Shown here in pieces: positions 50,604-58,710 of a stretch of DNA of 64,000 nt. Made by a program: the position numbers and the translations under genes. Within the stretch, counting starts at the first letter, position 1; each line of letters opens with the position of its first letter. Source of the DNA: Myxococcales bacterium (GTDB taxonomy: Bacteria; Myxococcota; Polyangia; Nannocystales; Nannocystaceae). The stretch covers positions 155,532 through 219,531 of the forward strand of contig JAEUJW010000079.1 in the NCBI GenBank assembly GCA_016793465.1. Reading direction: 5' to 3'. The notes beneath the pieces are model-generated. The model saw only the letters and a program-made list of their open reading frames with translations, made no database searches and was not told the origin of the DNA.

Positions 50604-51704
50604 TCATCCTATCCGACCGGTGAGCGCGCTGGCCAGCGCGTCGAGCCGGGGGAAGTGCGGGCGCAGCAGCTGGTCGACGTCGGCGAGCAGCAGCTGCGAC
50701 TCCTCGTAGCGCGGGTCGCCGAAGCCCTCGGCGGCGAGGCGGTCGCGGGTGCGGAGCAGACGCTCGCCGATCTGGACGACGCGGGCGAGGGCGCGGCGGA
50801 GGGCGTCGCGCTCGACGAAGGTGGTCATGGCGGTGTTGCTGAACAGCCGGCGCACGACTTCGCCCGGGGGGTAGTCCCACTCGCCCTCGAGCATGCGCGC
50901 GAGTGCGCGGATCACGGGCCTGGCGAGGTCGAGGCGTCGGTGGCGCCCGAGCGCGTCGAGTTGGGCCTCGAGCGTGGCGGCCGCGGCGACGAGGCGGGCG
51001 GTCCGCGTGTCGGGGGCGGCGCTCATGCACGCCGAGAGCTGGTCGCACCACTGCTCGACGAGCAGGTCCTCGAGGCACTCGAGCAGGCGCACGGCGGGGC
51101 CGTCCAGCAGGCGCGAGAGGTAGTCCGCGAGGTCGATGCCGGCCTCGACGACGTGGGTCTCGAGCGCGAACAGGGTGGCGAGCGGCGAGCCGAGGCACAG
51201 GCGCCGGCCGAAGTCCTCGCGGATCTCGAGGGGCATGTCGATGCGCGCGAGGTGGCGGTACGCGAGCGCGTAGACCAGCCAGTCGCCGGTGTCGGTGTCG
51301 GCGATCTTGACGATCTTGCGGAGCTGCCGGCGCACGCGCTTGCTGGCGCCCTGGCCCTCGACGACCTCGGAGGTGCGGGCGATCTCCGCCAGGCGCTGGG
51401 TGGTCTGGACCCACAGCTCGTGGGTCGCGCCGGTGAAGCGCAGGCGAAAGCCGTCGTTGACGCCGGGGTCCCACACGCGGCTGCGCACGCGTCGACCGTC
51501 GCGCAGCAGCACGCGCTCGCGCCGGCCGCCCTCGGCCAGGAGGCGCATGCTGGCGGCGGCGATGCGGCGGGCGGCGAGGCGGGTGAGCTCGGGCCGCGGC
51601 TCGCTCAGCGGCTGGGTCGGGACGATGCGGATCGCCCGGCCGCGGCACAGCAGGTCGAGGACCTCGAGCGCGTGGCCCTCGTCGATGCTGACGCGCAGGC
51701 TCAT
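50604..51704 (-). CDS. Helical cluster protein, 366 aa
   Basis: ATG 51704 overlaps the radical-SAM stop (ATGA). The first 150 residues include strands and basic segments (MSLRVSIDEGHALEVLDLLCRG, RERVLLRDGRRVRSRVWDPG), and a middle phrase DTDTGDWLVYALAYRHLARI. The rest is helical with many Leu/Arg pairs and no repeats that I recognise. There is no signal peptide. By position it should be another accessory X-domain protein of the ternary system. Cys residues near 250-270 (LLECLEDLLVEQWCDQLSAC) might be a target of the neighbouring radical-SAM enzyme, but this is speculation. Confidence 0.7.
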   Translation of the reverse strand: MSLRVSIDEGHALEVLDLLCRGRAIRIVPTQPLSEPRPELTRLAARRIAAASMRLLAEGGRRERVLLRDGRRVRSRVWDPGVNDGFRLRFTGATHELWVQTTQRLAEIARTSEVVEGQGASKRVRRQLRKIVKIADTDTGDWLVYALAYRHLARIDMPLEIREDFGRRLCLGSPLATLFALETHVVEAGIDLADYLSRLLDGPAVRLLECLEDLLVEQWCDQLSACMSAAPDTRTARLVAAAATLEAQLDALGRHRRLDLARPVIRALARMLEGEWDYPPGEVVRRLFSNTAMTTFVERDALRRALARVVQIGERLLRTRDRLAAEGFGDPRYEESQLLLADVDQLLRPHFPRLDALASALTGRIG

Positions 51705-52285
51705 CGCGACTCCGTGAGGCGGGTGCGCGGGCCGAGCACGGGCCAGCCGTTGAGCGTGAGCTCGCCGCCCCGCAGGCGCAGCTCGACGGTCTGCGGGCCC
51801 TGCAGGCGCGGGTCGTCGGGTGAGTAGCGCGAGCTCAGGAAGTGCATCACCTGGTTGTCGGAGCCGATGAAGCGGCGGCGTGAAGATCGCTGGCGGGCGT
51901 CGAAGCGGCCGTCGACGAGCAGGTCGGCGGCGGCGAGCAGGCGGGCGGGGGCCTCGCCGGGCAGGCCCTGCAGCTCGGCGAGGGTGTAGCCGGAGAAGAT
52001 CATGACGGAGAGGCCGCGCGAGCGGACGGCCTCGGCGAACGGGGCGAGCGCGTCGGCGTGGGCGAACGGCTCGCCGCCGAGCAGGCTGACGCCCTCGACG
52101 CCGGCGGCGCAGGCCTGTTCGACGAGGTCGGCGGGCTCGCGCGCGTCGGCGGGGCGGAACTCGAGCATCTCGGGGTTGCAGCAGCCGACGCAGCGCAGCG
52201 GGCAGCCCTGGACCCACACGGCGTAGCGCCGCCCGGGGCCCTCGGCCTCGGTGCACGGGACGATCATCGCCACCTGGATGGCCAT
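51701..52285 (-). CDS. Radical-SAM protein, NrdG-like activating-enzyme type, first gene of the cluster
   Basis: The protein has 194 residues. The cluster motif is C28-x3-C32-x2-C35 (QGCPLRCVGC), followed by GVSLLGGEPF near 70, the SAM-binding GGE. Its length and layout resemble glycyl-radical activases such as NrdG. No glycyl-radical enzyme gene lies nearby, so it was probably recruited to modify a cluster component. ATG 52285 has TATCAT 9 nt upstream (52295-52300), making this the likely operon leader. The ATGA overlap with the next gene shows tight coupling. The GH99-like lipoprotein gene diverges across 114 bp. Confidence 0.88.
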   Translation of the reverse strand: MAIQVAMIVPCTEAEGPGRRYAVWVQGCPLRCVGCCNPEMLEFRPADAREPADLVEQACAAGVEGVSLLGGEPFAHADALAPFAEAVRSRGLSVMIFSGYTLAELQGLPGEAPARLLAAADLLVDGRFDARQRSSRRRFIGSDNQVMHFLSSRYSPDDPRLQGPQTVELRLRGGELTLNGWPVLGPRTRLTESR

Positions 52286-52294
52286 GGGCCGGCG

Positions 52295-52300
52295 ATGATA
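52295..52300 (-). promoter_or_regulatory. TATCAT promoter hexamer at the head of the FtsH/MoxR cluster
   Basis: Read on the minus strand, TATCAT ends 9 nt before ATG 52285, so transcription would begin at or next to the start codon. No -35 is visible in the GC-rich sequence upstream. Confidence 0.55.
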
Positions 52301-52399
52301 ACACCGCGGCGGGGCGCGACGGCGAGCGGGACTGCGCGAGGGGGCGCAGCGAGGCCGCGACCGGGTCTGTTAGGCTGCCGCTTCCTCGAGGAGGCGTCC

Positions 52400-54373
52400 A
52401 TGCCGTGGGATCGCTCGCTGCGCGTCGTTGTCTGTTCGCTGGTCGCCTCGGCGTGCTCGTCGGGAGGCGCGAGCGACGGTGAGGGACCCGGCCCGGGGCC
52501 GACGAGCGCGTCGGCGGCGACCGAGACGGCGGCGACGAGCGGCGGCGAGACGGGCGCGCCGACCGGGGCTGACGCGACGACGTCGACGACCGGCGCGCTG
52601 CCGACGACGTCGCCGACGAGCACGACGTCGATGACGAGCGCGACGTCGACGAGCGTGACGTCGTCGACGGGCGCGGACACGGAGACCGAGACGACCGGGC
52701 CGATCGGACCGATCGACTACCCGGACCAGCGGGTCGGGATGTTCTATCTGGGCTGGCACGCGTTCGCGTACGACGCGGTGATCAAAACGCCGGGGCCGAG
52801 GACGGTCGAGGCGGTGGTCCGCGGCGGGCTGCAGTTCAACGACATGCTCGCCGATCACGGTTTATTTAATGAGGCGTACGCGTTCCACTGGCATCAGGAG
52901 CCGAGCCTCGGGTTCTACAGCCTGTACCGGCCGCGCCCGGGCGAGCCGCCGATCGCCGAGCCGAACGCGGCGGCGGCGTTCCCCGACACGACGACGATCA
53001 CCACGCCGCACGCGCAGATGCTGTGGGACGCGGGGGTCGACTTCATTTATATGGACCTGACCAACATCCCGGCGCAGGGCGACTTCGCGGACGTGCTGGG
53101 GATCCGCCCGCTCGAGGTGCTGCTGGAGGACTGGGGCGCGCTGCGGGCCCAGGGCACGCCGACGCCGCAGGTGGCGGCGTGGGTGCCGGCCAGCGCCGTG
53201 GACGGCGCGGAGCCGACGTTTCGCAAGGTGCTGTCGGCCTACGCGGCGGCGTACCCGGACCTGATCCTGACGCACGCGGGCCAGCCGGTGCTGTTCCTCG
53301 TCGATCACGGGGGGCTGCCGATCGACCCGACGTTCCACGCGGAGATCGTCGGCGCCGGGGTGCTGCCGGTGCCGCTGTGGGGCAACCTCGACGCCGGCAA
53401 GCTGGCCTCGGGGACAGCCGCGTGGATGCAGCCGTGCGCGAGCGACGGCAAGTGGGAGACGATCTTCGACGGCGCGACGGTGTGCAACCAGGGCTACACG
53501 ACGACGTCGCCGCTCGGCACGGTGGTGTCGGTCAGCCGCAGCTTCCAGGTGTCGTACGCGAGCCTGCCGTTCACCGCGCCGGGGCGGCTCGGCGGGCTGA
53601 CGTTTCAGAAGCAGTTCGCCACGGCGCTGGCGGTCCAGCCGGACTACCTGCTGATCAACGCGTGGAACGAGCACATCGCCCAGCCGCAGCCGAACCCCGC
53701 GCCGGAGGGCCTGGGGGCGCTGCGCAAGAGCATGGGCATGGGCCACGTGCCCGACGGCGAGGTCGGCGCGGAGTGGCTGTGGGTTGACGTGTACGGGGCC
53801 GAGTACAGCCGCGACTTCGAACCGACGGTCGAGGACGGCGGGGCCGGGCTCGCGCTGCTCGCCAGCTGCCTGCGGGTGTGGCGGACCGGGGCGACGTCGT
53901 GCGCAGACGCGAACGAGCCGTGCTGCCAGGCCCCGGAGGAGCGCGCGCTGATCCGCAGCCTGCGCACGGGCGGGGTGACGAGCTTGCACGTGCCGACGTC
54001 GGACGCGAACGAGATCGCCACGCTGCTCGCCCAGGGCCCGTGGAAGGAGGTCTGCTCGCTCCACTACGACCCGACGCCGCTGTGCGCCGGCGGCACGACC
54101 GGCGACGGTCCGTTTCGCCTGTACAAGACCGACGGGCCCGGGCGCGTGCCGATCCACCGCTGCTACGCGGGCGACAACTTCCTGACGACCGACCCGAACT
54201 GCGAGGGCCAGATGCCGGTGGCGCTGCTCGGCTACGCTGCCGCGGGCCCGACCACCGACAGCGCCCGCCCGCTGACCCGCTGCCTGACCGCCGAGAACCT
54301 GCACCTGCACTGGCTCGACGGCCCCTGCCCGCCCGGCACCACCGGCGAGGCGGTGCTCGGCTGGGTGCGGTAA
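52400..54373 (+). CDS. Lipoprotein with GH99/GH71-like (endo-mannosidase type) domain
   Basis: ATG 52400 follows GAGGAG at 6-11 nt; TAGGCT lies 23 nt upstream. The protein has 657 residues, a signal ending ASAC (Cys19) and a Thr/Ser linker to about residue 105. The domain begins QRVGMFYLGWHAFAYDAV and later has FIYMDLTNIPAQGDF, HAGQPVLFLVDHGG and DYLLINAWNEHIAQPQP. The NAWNEH phrase is typical of GH99-like domains acting on mannans or related polysaccharides. The C-terminal 180 residues (from LLASCLRVWRTG) carry paired Cys and a phrase like those of repeat lectin domains (RVPIHRCYAGDNFLTTDPNCEG). It is probably a surface glycan-degrading enzyme. AT-only patches lie at 52861 and 53044. Confidence 0.8.
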   Translation: MPWDRSLRVVVCSLVASACSSGGASDGEGPGPGPTSASAATETAATSGGETGAPTGADATTSTTGALPTTSPTSTTSMTSATSTSVTSSTGADTETETTGPIGPIDYPDQRVGMFYLGWHAFAYDAVIKTPGPRTVEAVVRGGLQFNDMLADHGLFNEAYAFHWHQEPSLGFYSLYRPRPGEPPIAEPNAAAAFPDTTTITTPHAQMLWDAGVDFIYMDLTNIPAQGDFADVLGIRPLEVLLEDWGALRAQGTPTPQVAAWVPASAVDGAEPTFRKVLSAYAAAYPDLILTHAGQPVLFLVDHGGLPIDPTFHAEIVGAGVLPVPLWGNLDAGKLASGTAAWMQPCASDGKWETIFDGATVCNQGYTTTSPLGTVVSVSRSFQVSYASLPFTAPGRLGGLTFQKQFATALAVQPDYLLINAWNEHIAQPQPNPAPEGLGALRKSMGMGHVPDGEVGAEWLWVDVYGAEYSRDFEPTVEDGGAGLALLASCLRVWRTGATSCADANEPCCQAPEERALIRSLRTGGVTSLHVPTSDANEIATLLAQGPWKEVCSLHYDPTPLCAGGTTGDGPFRLYKTDGPGRVPIHRCYAGDNFLTTDPNCEGQMPVALLGYAAAGPTTDSARPLTRCLTAENLHLHWLDGPCPPGTTGEAVLGWVR

Positions 54374-54384
54374 GCTCCGCGCGC

Positions 54385-56517
54385 GTGAGCGACGAGGCCG
54401 AGGCGCTGGGGAGGACGCTGCTCGCGGAGATCGGTCGCGCCGGCGGGTCGACATCGGCGCGCCGGCTGACGCGCGGGGCGGTGCTGGCGGATGGACACCT
54501 CGATCTGACGGGCGTCGGCGCGGCGGCGTGGACGGTGCTGCGTGGGCTCGACCCGGGGCTCGGGCTGCGCGGGCTGTGGCTGGCCGACAACGCCCTGGGC
54601 GCGAAGGCCGGGGCGCCGCTGGCCGAGCTGCTCGGGCGCCACGCGCAGCTCGAGCACGTCGAGCTGGCGGACAACGGGCTGGCGAGCTCGCTGCTGCCGC
54701 TGGTGCCGGCGCTCGCGCGGCTGCGTTCGCTCGGGCTGGCGGACAACGCCTGCGACGCGGCGACGACCGGGCGGCTGGCGCGGATGCTCGAAGGGACAGG
54801 TGGGCTGCACGTGGCGCTCGGGCGGCGCGCGGGCGAGGGCGGGGCGCGCGGGCAGGCCAACGTGCTCGACGACGCGGCGGCGGAGGCGTGGGCCGCGGCG
54901 CTCGAGCGGGGCGCCGGCTGGGCGTCGCTCGACCTGCGCGGGGTGTCGCTGACGGACGCGGGCGCGGAGCGGCTGCTGCGGGCGGTCGCTCGCTCGCGGC
55001 TCGTGCGGCTGTCGTGGGATCGGGAGCTGCCGCCGACGCTGCTGGCGCGGCTGTGTCATCAGGCGAACCGCGCCCGCGTGGCGCCGCCGCCGGAGCTCTC
55101 GCGCCTGCGGCGCGCGGTGCCGGAGGAGCCGGAGGAGCCGCCGTTGCCGGCGGCGTGGGCGGAGCTCGAGCACGAGCTGGCGGCGGCGATGCGGCTGGTC
55201 GAGCGGCTGAGCGAGCGCCGCGAGCTGCTGACGGACGCGCACCCGCGGGTGGCGGCGCTGCGCCGCGGGCTGGCGCGGGCGCTGCGGGTGGAGCGGAGCG
55301 AGGCGCGGCGGGCGGTGAACGAGGGGCGGAGCGAGAGCGCGAGGCGGCTGCGACGCGAGGCCGACCGACGGCACGCCGAGGAGGCGGGCATCCGCCGGCG
55401 CAGCGGCGGGACGGCGCCGACGCCGGCCGAGGAGCGCGACGCGGGCGCGACGATCCACGAGCTGCACACCCCGCGGCCCTGTTACATCTGCAAACAGCCC
55501 TACAAGCGGCTGCACTTCTTCTACGATCGGCTGTGTCCCGCGTGCGCGGCCGAGAGCTACGTGCGGCGCGGTGAGGCGGTCGACCTGCGCGGGTGTCAGG
55601 CGATCGTGACCGGAGGGAGGATCAAGATCGGGTTCGAGGTGGCGCTGCGGCTGCTGCGCTGGGGGGCGCGGGTGCTGGTCACCTCGCGGTTCCCGCGGGA
55701 CACGATCCGTCGGTTCGCGTCGCAGCCGGATTTTTCAGACTACAAGGATCGGCTGCAGGTGCACGGGCTCGACCTGCGGGCGGTGCCGGCGATCGAGCTG
55801 TTCGCGGCGCACGTGACCGCGAACTGTCCGCGTGTGGACATTTTAATTAATAATGCGGCGCAGACGGTGAGGCGGTCGCCGCAGGCGCTGGCGGCGATCG
55901 CCGCGGAGGAGGCGCTGGCGCTGCCGGACGGGCTCGAGTCGCTGGTCGCGGGCGAGGTCGCGGCGGCGGAGGGGGGCTCGCTGCCGGCGCTGGTGCGCGG
56001 CGAGTTCGGGGAGCCGCTCGACACGCGCGCGGAGAACAGCTGGCGGCTGAAGCTGCACGAGGTCGGCACGGTCGAGCTGCTCGAGGTGCAGCTCGTCAAC
56101 GTGGTCGCGCCATATTTATTAAATGCGAGGCTGCGGCCGGTGATGGCGCGGCGGCGGGCGGAGGAGGCGGCGTACATCGTCAACGTGTCGGCGCCCGAGG
56201 GGCGGTTCGACCGCTCGTACAAGTCGCCGTACCACCCGCACACGAACATGGCGAAGGCGGCGCTGAACATGATGACGCGGACGTCGGCGGAGGAGTACGC
56301 GGCGGACGGGATCTACATGACGAGCGTCGACCCGGGGTGGGCGTCGAACGAGAACCCGGAGCCGATCGCGGCGGCGATGCGGGCGCGGGGCTTCATGCCG
56401 CCGCTCGACCTGGTCGACGCGGCGGCCCGCGTGTGCGACCCGGTGGCGCGAGGGCGCCGGGACGGGGAGCGGCTGTTCGGGGTGTTCTTGAAAGATTTTA
56501 GGCGGATCTCGTGGTGA
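54385..56517 (+). CDS. LRR / zinc-ribbon / SDR-type oxidoreductase fusion
   Basis: The protein has 710 residues from GTG 54385; TAAGCT (54371-54376), which contains the previous stop, ends 8 nt before it. Residues 40-220 carry leucine-rich repeats (GLRGLWLADNALGAKAG, LEHVELADNGLASS). A charged coiled coil lies at about 255-350. A four-cysteine zinc site follows, CYIC near 370 and CPAC near 388. From about 400 to the end is a short-chain dehydrogenase fold: AIVTGGRIKIGFEVALRLLRWG, DILINNAAQT, then HPHTNMAKAALNMMTRTSA. The catalytic Tyr of YxxxK is replaced (TNMAK), while Lys stays, so dehydrogenase activity is doubtful. AT-only patches occur at 55841 and 56112. Confidence 0.8.
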   Translation: MSDEAEALGRTLLAEIGRAGGSTSARRLTRGAVLADGHLDLTGVGAAAWTVLRGLDPGLGLRGLWLADNALGAKAGAPLAELLGRHAQLEHVELADNGLASSLLPLVPALARLRSLGLADNACDAATTGRLARMLEGTGGLHVALGRRAGEGGARGQANVLDDAAAEAWAAALERGAGWASLDLRGVSLTDAGAERLLRAVARSRLVRLSWDRELPPTLLARLCHQANRARVAPPPELSRLRRAVPEEPEEPPLPAAWAELEHELAAAMRLVERLSERRELLTDAHPRVAALRRGLARALRVERSEARRAVNEGRSESARRLRREADRRHAEEAGIRRRSGGTAPTPAEERDAGATIHELHTPRPCYICKQPYKRLHFFYDRLCPACAAESYVRRGEAVDLRGCQAIVTGGRIKIGFEVALRLLRWGARVLVTSRFPRDTIRRFASQPDFSDYKDRLQVHGLDLRAVPAIELFAAHVTANCPRVDILINNAAQTVRRSPQALAAIAAEEALALPDGLESLVAGEVAAAEGGSLPALVRGEFGEPLDTRAENSWRLKLHEVGTVELLEVQLVNVVAPYLLNARLRPVMARRRAEEAAYIVNVSAPEGRFDRSYKSPYHPHTNMAKAALNMMTRTSAEEYAADGIYMTSVDPGWASNENPEPIAAAMRARGFMPPLDLVDAAARVCDPVARGRRDGERLFGVFLKDFRRISW

Positions 56518-56521
56518 CGGC

Positions 56522-56869
56522 TCACTCGCCCTCGAGGTTGCGCTTCAGCTTCATGAGCAGGTCGACGGCGGCGCCCGCGTAGGGGGAGATCCAGCGCTCG
56601 TGGATCTCCCGGAAGGGGGCGGCGTTGAGGTGGTTCCAGCGGGTCCGACCCTCGCGCTCGACGAGGATGAGCTCGGCCTTCTCGAGCACGCCGATGTGCT
56701 GCATGACGGTGCAGCGGTCGAGGCTGTCGGCGAAGTGGTCGCACAGCTCGCCGGTGGTCCGCGGGGCGTCTTTTAATAAGTCGAGGATCTCCCGGCGGCG
56801 GGCGTCCGCCAGGGCTTTGAAGATCTTGTCGTCGCGGTCCGCGCGGGCGGAGCGGGCGCTGCTTGACAT
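56522..56869 (-). CDS. ArsR-family winged-helix repressor
   Basis: The protein has 115 residues. DKIFKALADARRREILDLLKDAPRTTGELCDHF followed by VMQHIGVLEKAELILVERE is the typical ArsR helix-turn-helix and wing. It carries no metal-binding CxC. It resembles the ArsR members coupled to SRPBCC (AHSA1) proteins, which read a small ligand instead of a metal. It is divergent from the SRPBCC gene across 55 bp and overlaps a 20-bp dyad at its start codon, so self-repression is likely. It is convergent with the SDR fusion gene with 4 bp between the stops. Confidence 0.92.
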   Translation of the reverse strand: MSSSARSARADRDDKIFKALADARRREILDLLKDAPRTTGELCDHFADSLDRCTVMQHIGVLEKAELILVEREGRTRWNHLNAAPFREIHERWISPYAGAAVDLLMKLKRNLEGE

Positions 56870-56887
56870 GTTGTAAGTTTATAACAT
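56868..56887. promoter_or_regulatory. Inverted-repeat operator between ArsR and SRPBCC genes
   Basis: ATGTTGTAA-GT-TTATAACAT is a 9-bp dyad with one mismatch, covering the ArsR start codon. It sits in an AT-rich strip amid high GC, the expected position for an ArsR-type dimer controlling both directions. Confidence 0.6.
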
Positions 56888-56924
56888 ATAGGGATTGCGA
56901 CCATAACAGGGAGTTTTGACAGAC

Positions 56925-57368
56925 ATGGAACGGAAGTTCACAGTGCAGCTGAAGATCCGCCGGCCGGTGGCGGAGGTGTTCGACGGCGTGGCCAACCCGG
57001 ACAAGCTGAGCGGCTACTTCGTGGAGAAGTCGAGCGGGCCGCTGGTCGAGGGGGCGACGGTGCGCTGGAAGTTCCCGGAGCTCCCGGAGTCGTTCGACGT
57101 GGTGGTCCGCCAGGTCATCGTCAACGACCGCATCGTGCTCGAGTGGGAGGCGGCCGACCGCGGCGGCTACAACACGCGGGTCGAGATGGTCTTCAAGCCG
57201 CTCGACGCCAGCAGCACGATGGTGCAGATCAGCGAGTCGGGCTGGCGCGACGACCCGCAGGCGCTCGAGGCGTCGTACGGCAACGCCGCCGGGTGGATGC
57301 ACATGATGTGCGGGCTGAAGGCGTCGCTCGAGTACGGGATCAACCTGCGCGCGGGCGGGGTGTTCTGA
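56925..57368 (+). CDS. SRPBCC/AHSA1-family (START-like) protein
   Basis: The protein has 147 residues; ATG 56925 was chosen, with an in-frame TTG at 56916 as alternative. The pattern is that of AHSA1-type START domains: FTVQLKIRRPVAEVFDGVANPDKLSGYF at the N-terminus, VRWKFPELPESFDVVVRQVIVNDRIVLEW in the middle, and GWMHMMCGLKASLEYGINLR as the long C-terminal helix. These proteins bind hydrophobic ligands in a deep pocket. Its partner is the divergent ArsR gene; the two probably form a ligand-responsive unit. It is convergent with the EF-Tu-like gene with a 3-bp gap. Confidence 0.9.
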   Translation: MERKFTVQLKIRRPVAEVFDGVANPDKLSGYFVEKSSGPLVEGATVRWKFPELPESFDVVVRQVIVNDRIVLEWEAADRGGYNTRVEMVFKPLDASSTMVQISESGWRDDPQALEASYGNAAGWMHMMCGLKASLEYGINLRAGGVF

Positions 57369-57371
57369 GCG

Positions 57372-58634
57372 TCACACGCCGACGCCGAGCACGACGCCGC
57401 TGCCGACCGTGCCGCCCCAGAGGGCCGGGGCGCCGCGCTTCCAGCCGGCGCCCTGGTTGCCGTTGCGCATGACGAACGGCATGCCCGGCTCGAGGTAGAG
57501 CGGGGCGCGCAGGTCGATGAGGACCTCGGCGGAGTCGCCGTGGAGGACCATGCCGCCGCCCGGGACCTCGATGGTGCCGGCCATGGCGGCGGCGCCGAAC
57601 AGCAGGTGGACGACGACGCGGCTCCACACGCCGGTCGGGTGCCCGCCCTCGCGGGCCGGCAGCATGTCGATGCGGGCGCGGAACCTCGCGGTCGCGGCCG
57701 ACTCGCGCGGCACGACGGCCTGACCGGCGAAGGTGGTGAGCGCCCGCAGGGCGTGGTCGACGCTGTGGAGCTGGAGGCCCACGCGGTCGCCGGCGCGGGC
57801 GACGTCGACCTTCTGACGGAACACCTCCATGTCCTCGATGCGCAGCTGGAGGGCGGCGCCGAAGCCGAGCAGGGTGAGGCGGTCGTGACGGCGCAGGGTG
57901 CCGCGGCGCAGGCGGCCCTCGACGACGACGTCGCGCGGAGACTGTCTGAGGTCGTGGGCGGCGTGCACGTAGTAGAGCGGGGGCCCGTCGCTGTCGTGGG
58001 CGGGCACGGTCATGTCGGTCTCGAGCGCCTCGACGAGGTCGCGGATCGCCGGCTGCCAGGCGGCGTCGCCCATGAGCGCGGGCAGGGCGGCGCCGCGGAG
58101 GATGCGGACGGTGTTGCCGTCGAAGCCGCAGCGGTCGAGCAGCTCGCGGATGTCGCGCTCGACGAGGTCGAGCCACTCGAGGTCGGTCACGAGGTCGCAC
58201 TTGTTGATGAAGATGACGAGCTGGCGCAGGCCGAGGGCGCGGGCGAGGAGCAGGTGCTCGTGGGTCTGCGGCCGGATCGAGTCGACGGCGGAGACGACGA
58301 GCACGGCGGCGTCGGCGAGGGCCTGGGCGCGGGCGGCATTCTTCAGCCAGGGGCGATGGCCGGGGCAGTCGACGTGTACGTAGTCGCGGTGCTCGGTGGT
58401 GTAGCGCACACTGCCGGCGCACACCGTGCGGGTGGTCTCGGGCGGGTCGAGCAGGGCGCCGGGGCCGCCGCGGCGGTCGAGCTCCTGCACGCGGATCGGC
58501 GTGGCGTGGCCGCCCGGCTGGTCGGCGAGCACGCGCGTGATGGCGGCGGTGAGGCTGGTCTTGCCGTGGCGGTAGTGGCCGATGGTGACGACGGAGAGGC
58601 TCGGGAGGCGCGGGCTGGTGTCGGAGGTCGCCAT
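57372..58634 (-). CDS. EF-Tu-like translational GTPase paralogue with altered switch I
   Basis: The protein has 420 residues from ATG 58634, with TATCAT (58644-58649) ending 9 nt upstream. The GTPase motifs are GHYRHGKT (19-26; EF-Tu has GHVDHGKT), DCPGH (89-93) and NKCD (144-147). The RGITI switch I of EF-Tu is not conserved; the matching stretch reads PPETTRTVCAGS. Domains 2 and 3 are recognisable: EGRLRRGTLRRHDRLTLLG, FRQKVDVARAGDRVGLQL and ARIDMLPAREGGHPTG, and the end is VGSGVVLGVGV. There is no rRNA, tRNA or ribosomal context, so it is not the housekeeping factor. A specialised GTPase or a modulator of elongation is possible. Confidence 0.85.
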   Translation of the reverse strand: MATSDTSPRLPSLSVVTIGHYRHGKTSLTAAITRVLADQPGGHATPIRVQELDRRGGPGALLDPPETTRTVCAGSVRYTTEHRDYVHVDCPGHRPWLKNAARAQALADAAVLVVSAVDSIRPQTHEHLLLARALGLRQLVIFINKCDLVTDLEWLDLVERDIRELLDRCGFDGNTVRILRGAALPALMGDAAWQPAIRDLVEALETDMTVPAHDSDGPPLYYVHAAHDLRQSPRDVVVEGRLRRGTLRRHDRLTLLGFGAALQLRIEDMEVFRQKVDVARAGDRVGLQLHSVDHALRALTTFAGQAVVPRESAATARFRARIDMLPAREGGHPTGVWSRVVVHLLFGAAAMAGTIEVPGGGMVLHGDSAEVLIDLRAPLYLEPGMPFVMRNGNQGAGWKRGAPALWGGTVGSGVVLGVGV

Positions 58635-58710
58635 GCGGCCGCCATGATAGACCGAGGGCGCGGGCGATTTCGCCGGTCGTTGCATGCGCGACGGGTTACA
58701 GTCGCCGGCG

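Noticed and set aside
51701..52285. Anaerobic ribonucleotide reductase activase (NrdG)
   Set aside because: The fold and CxxxCxxC fit, but no NrdD gene is present and the gene is coupled by ATGA to cluster proteins, so a reductase role is unlikely here.
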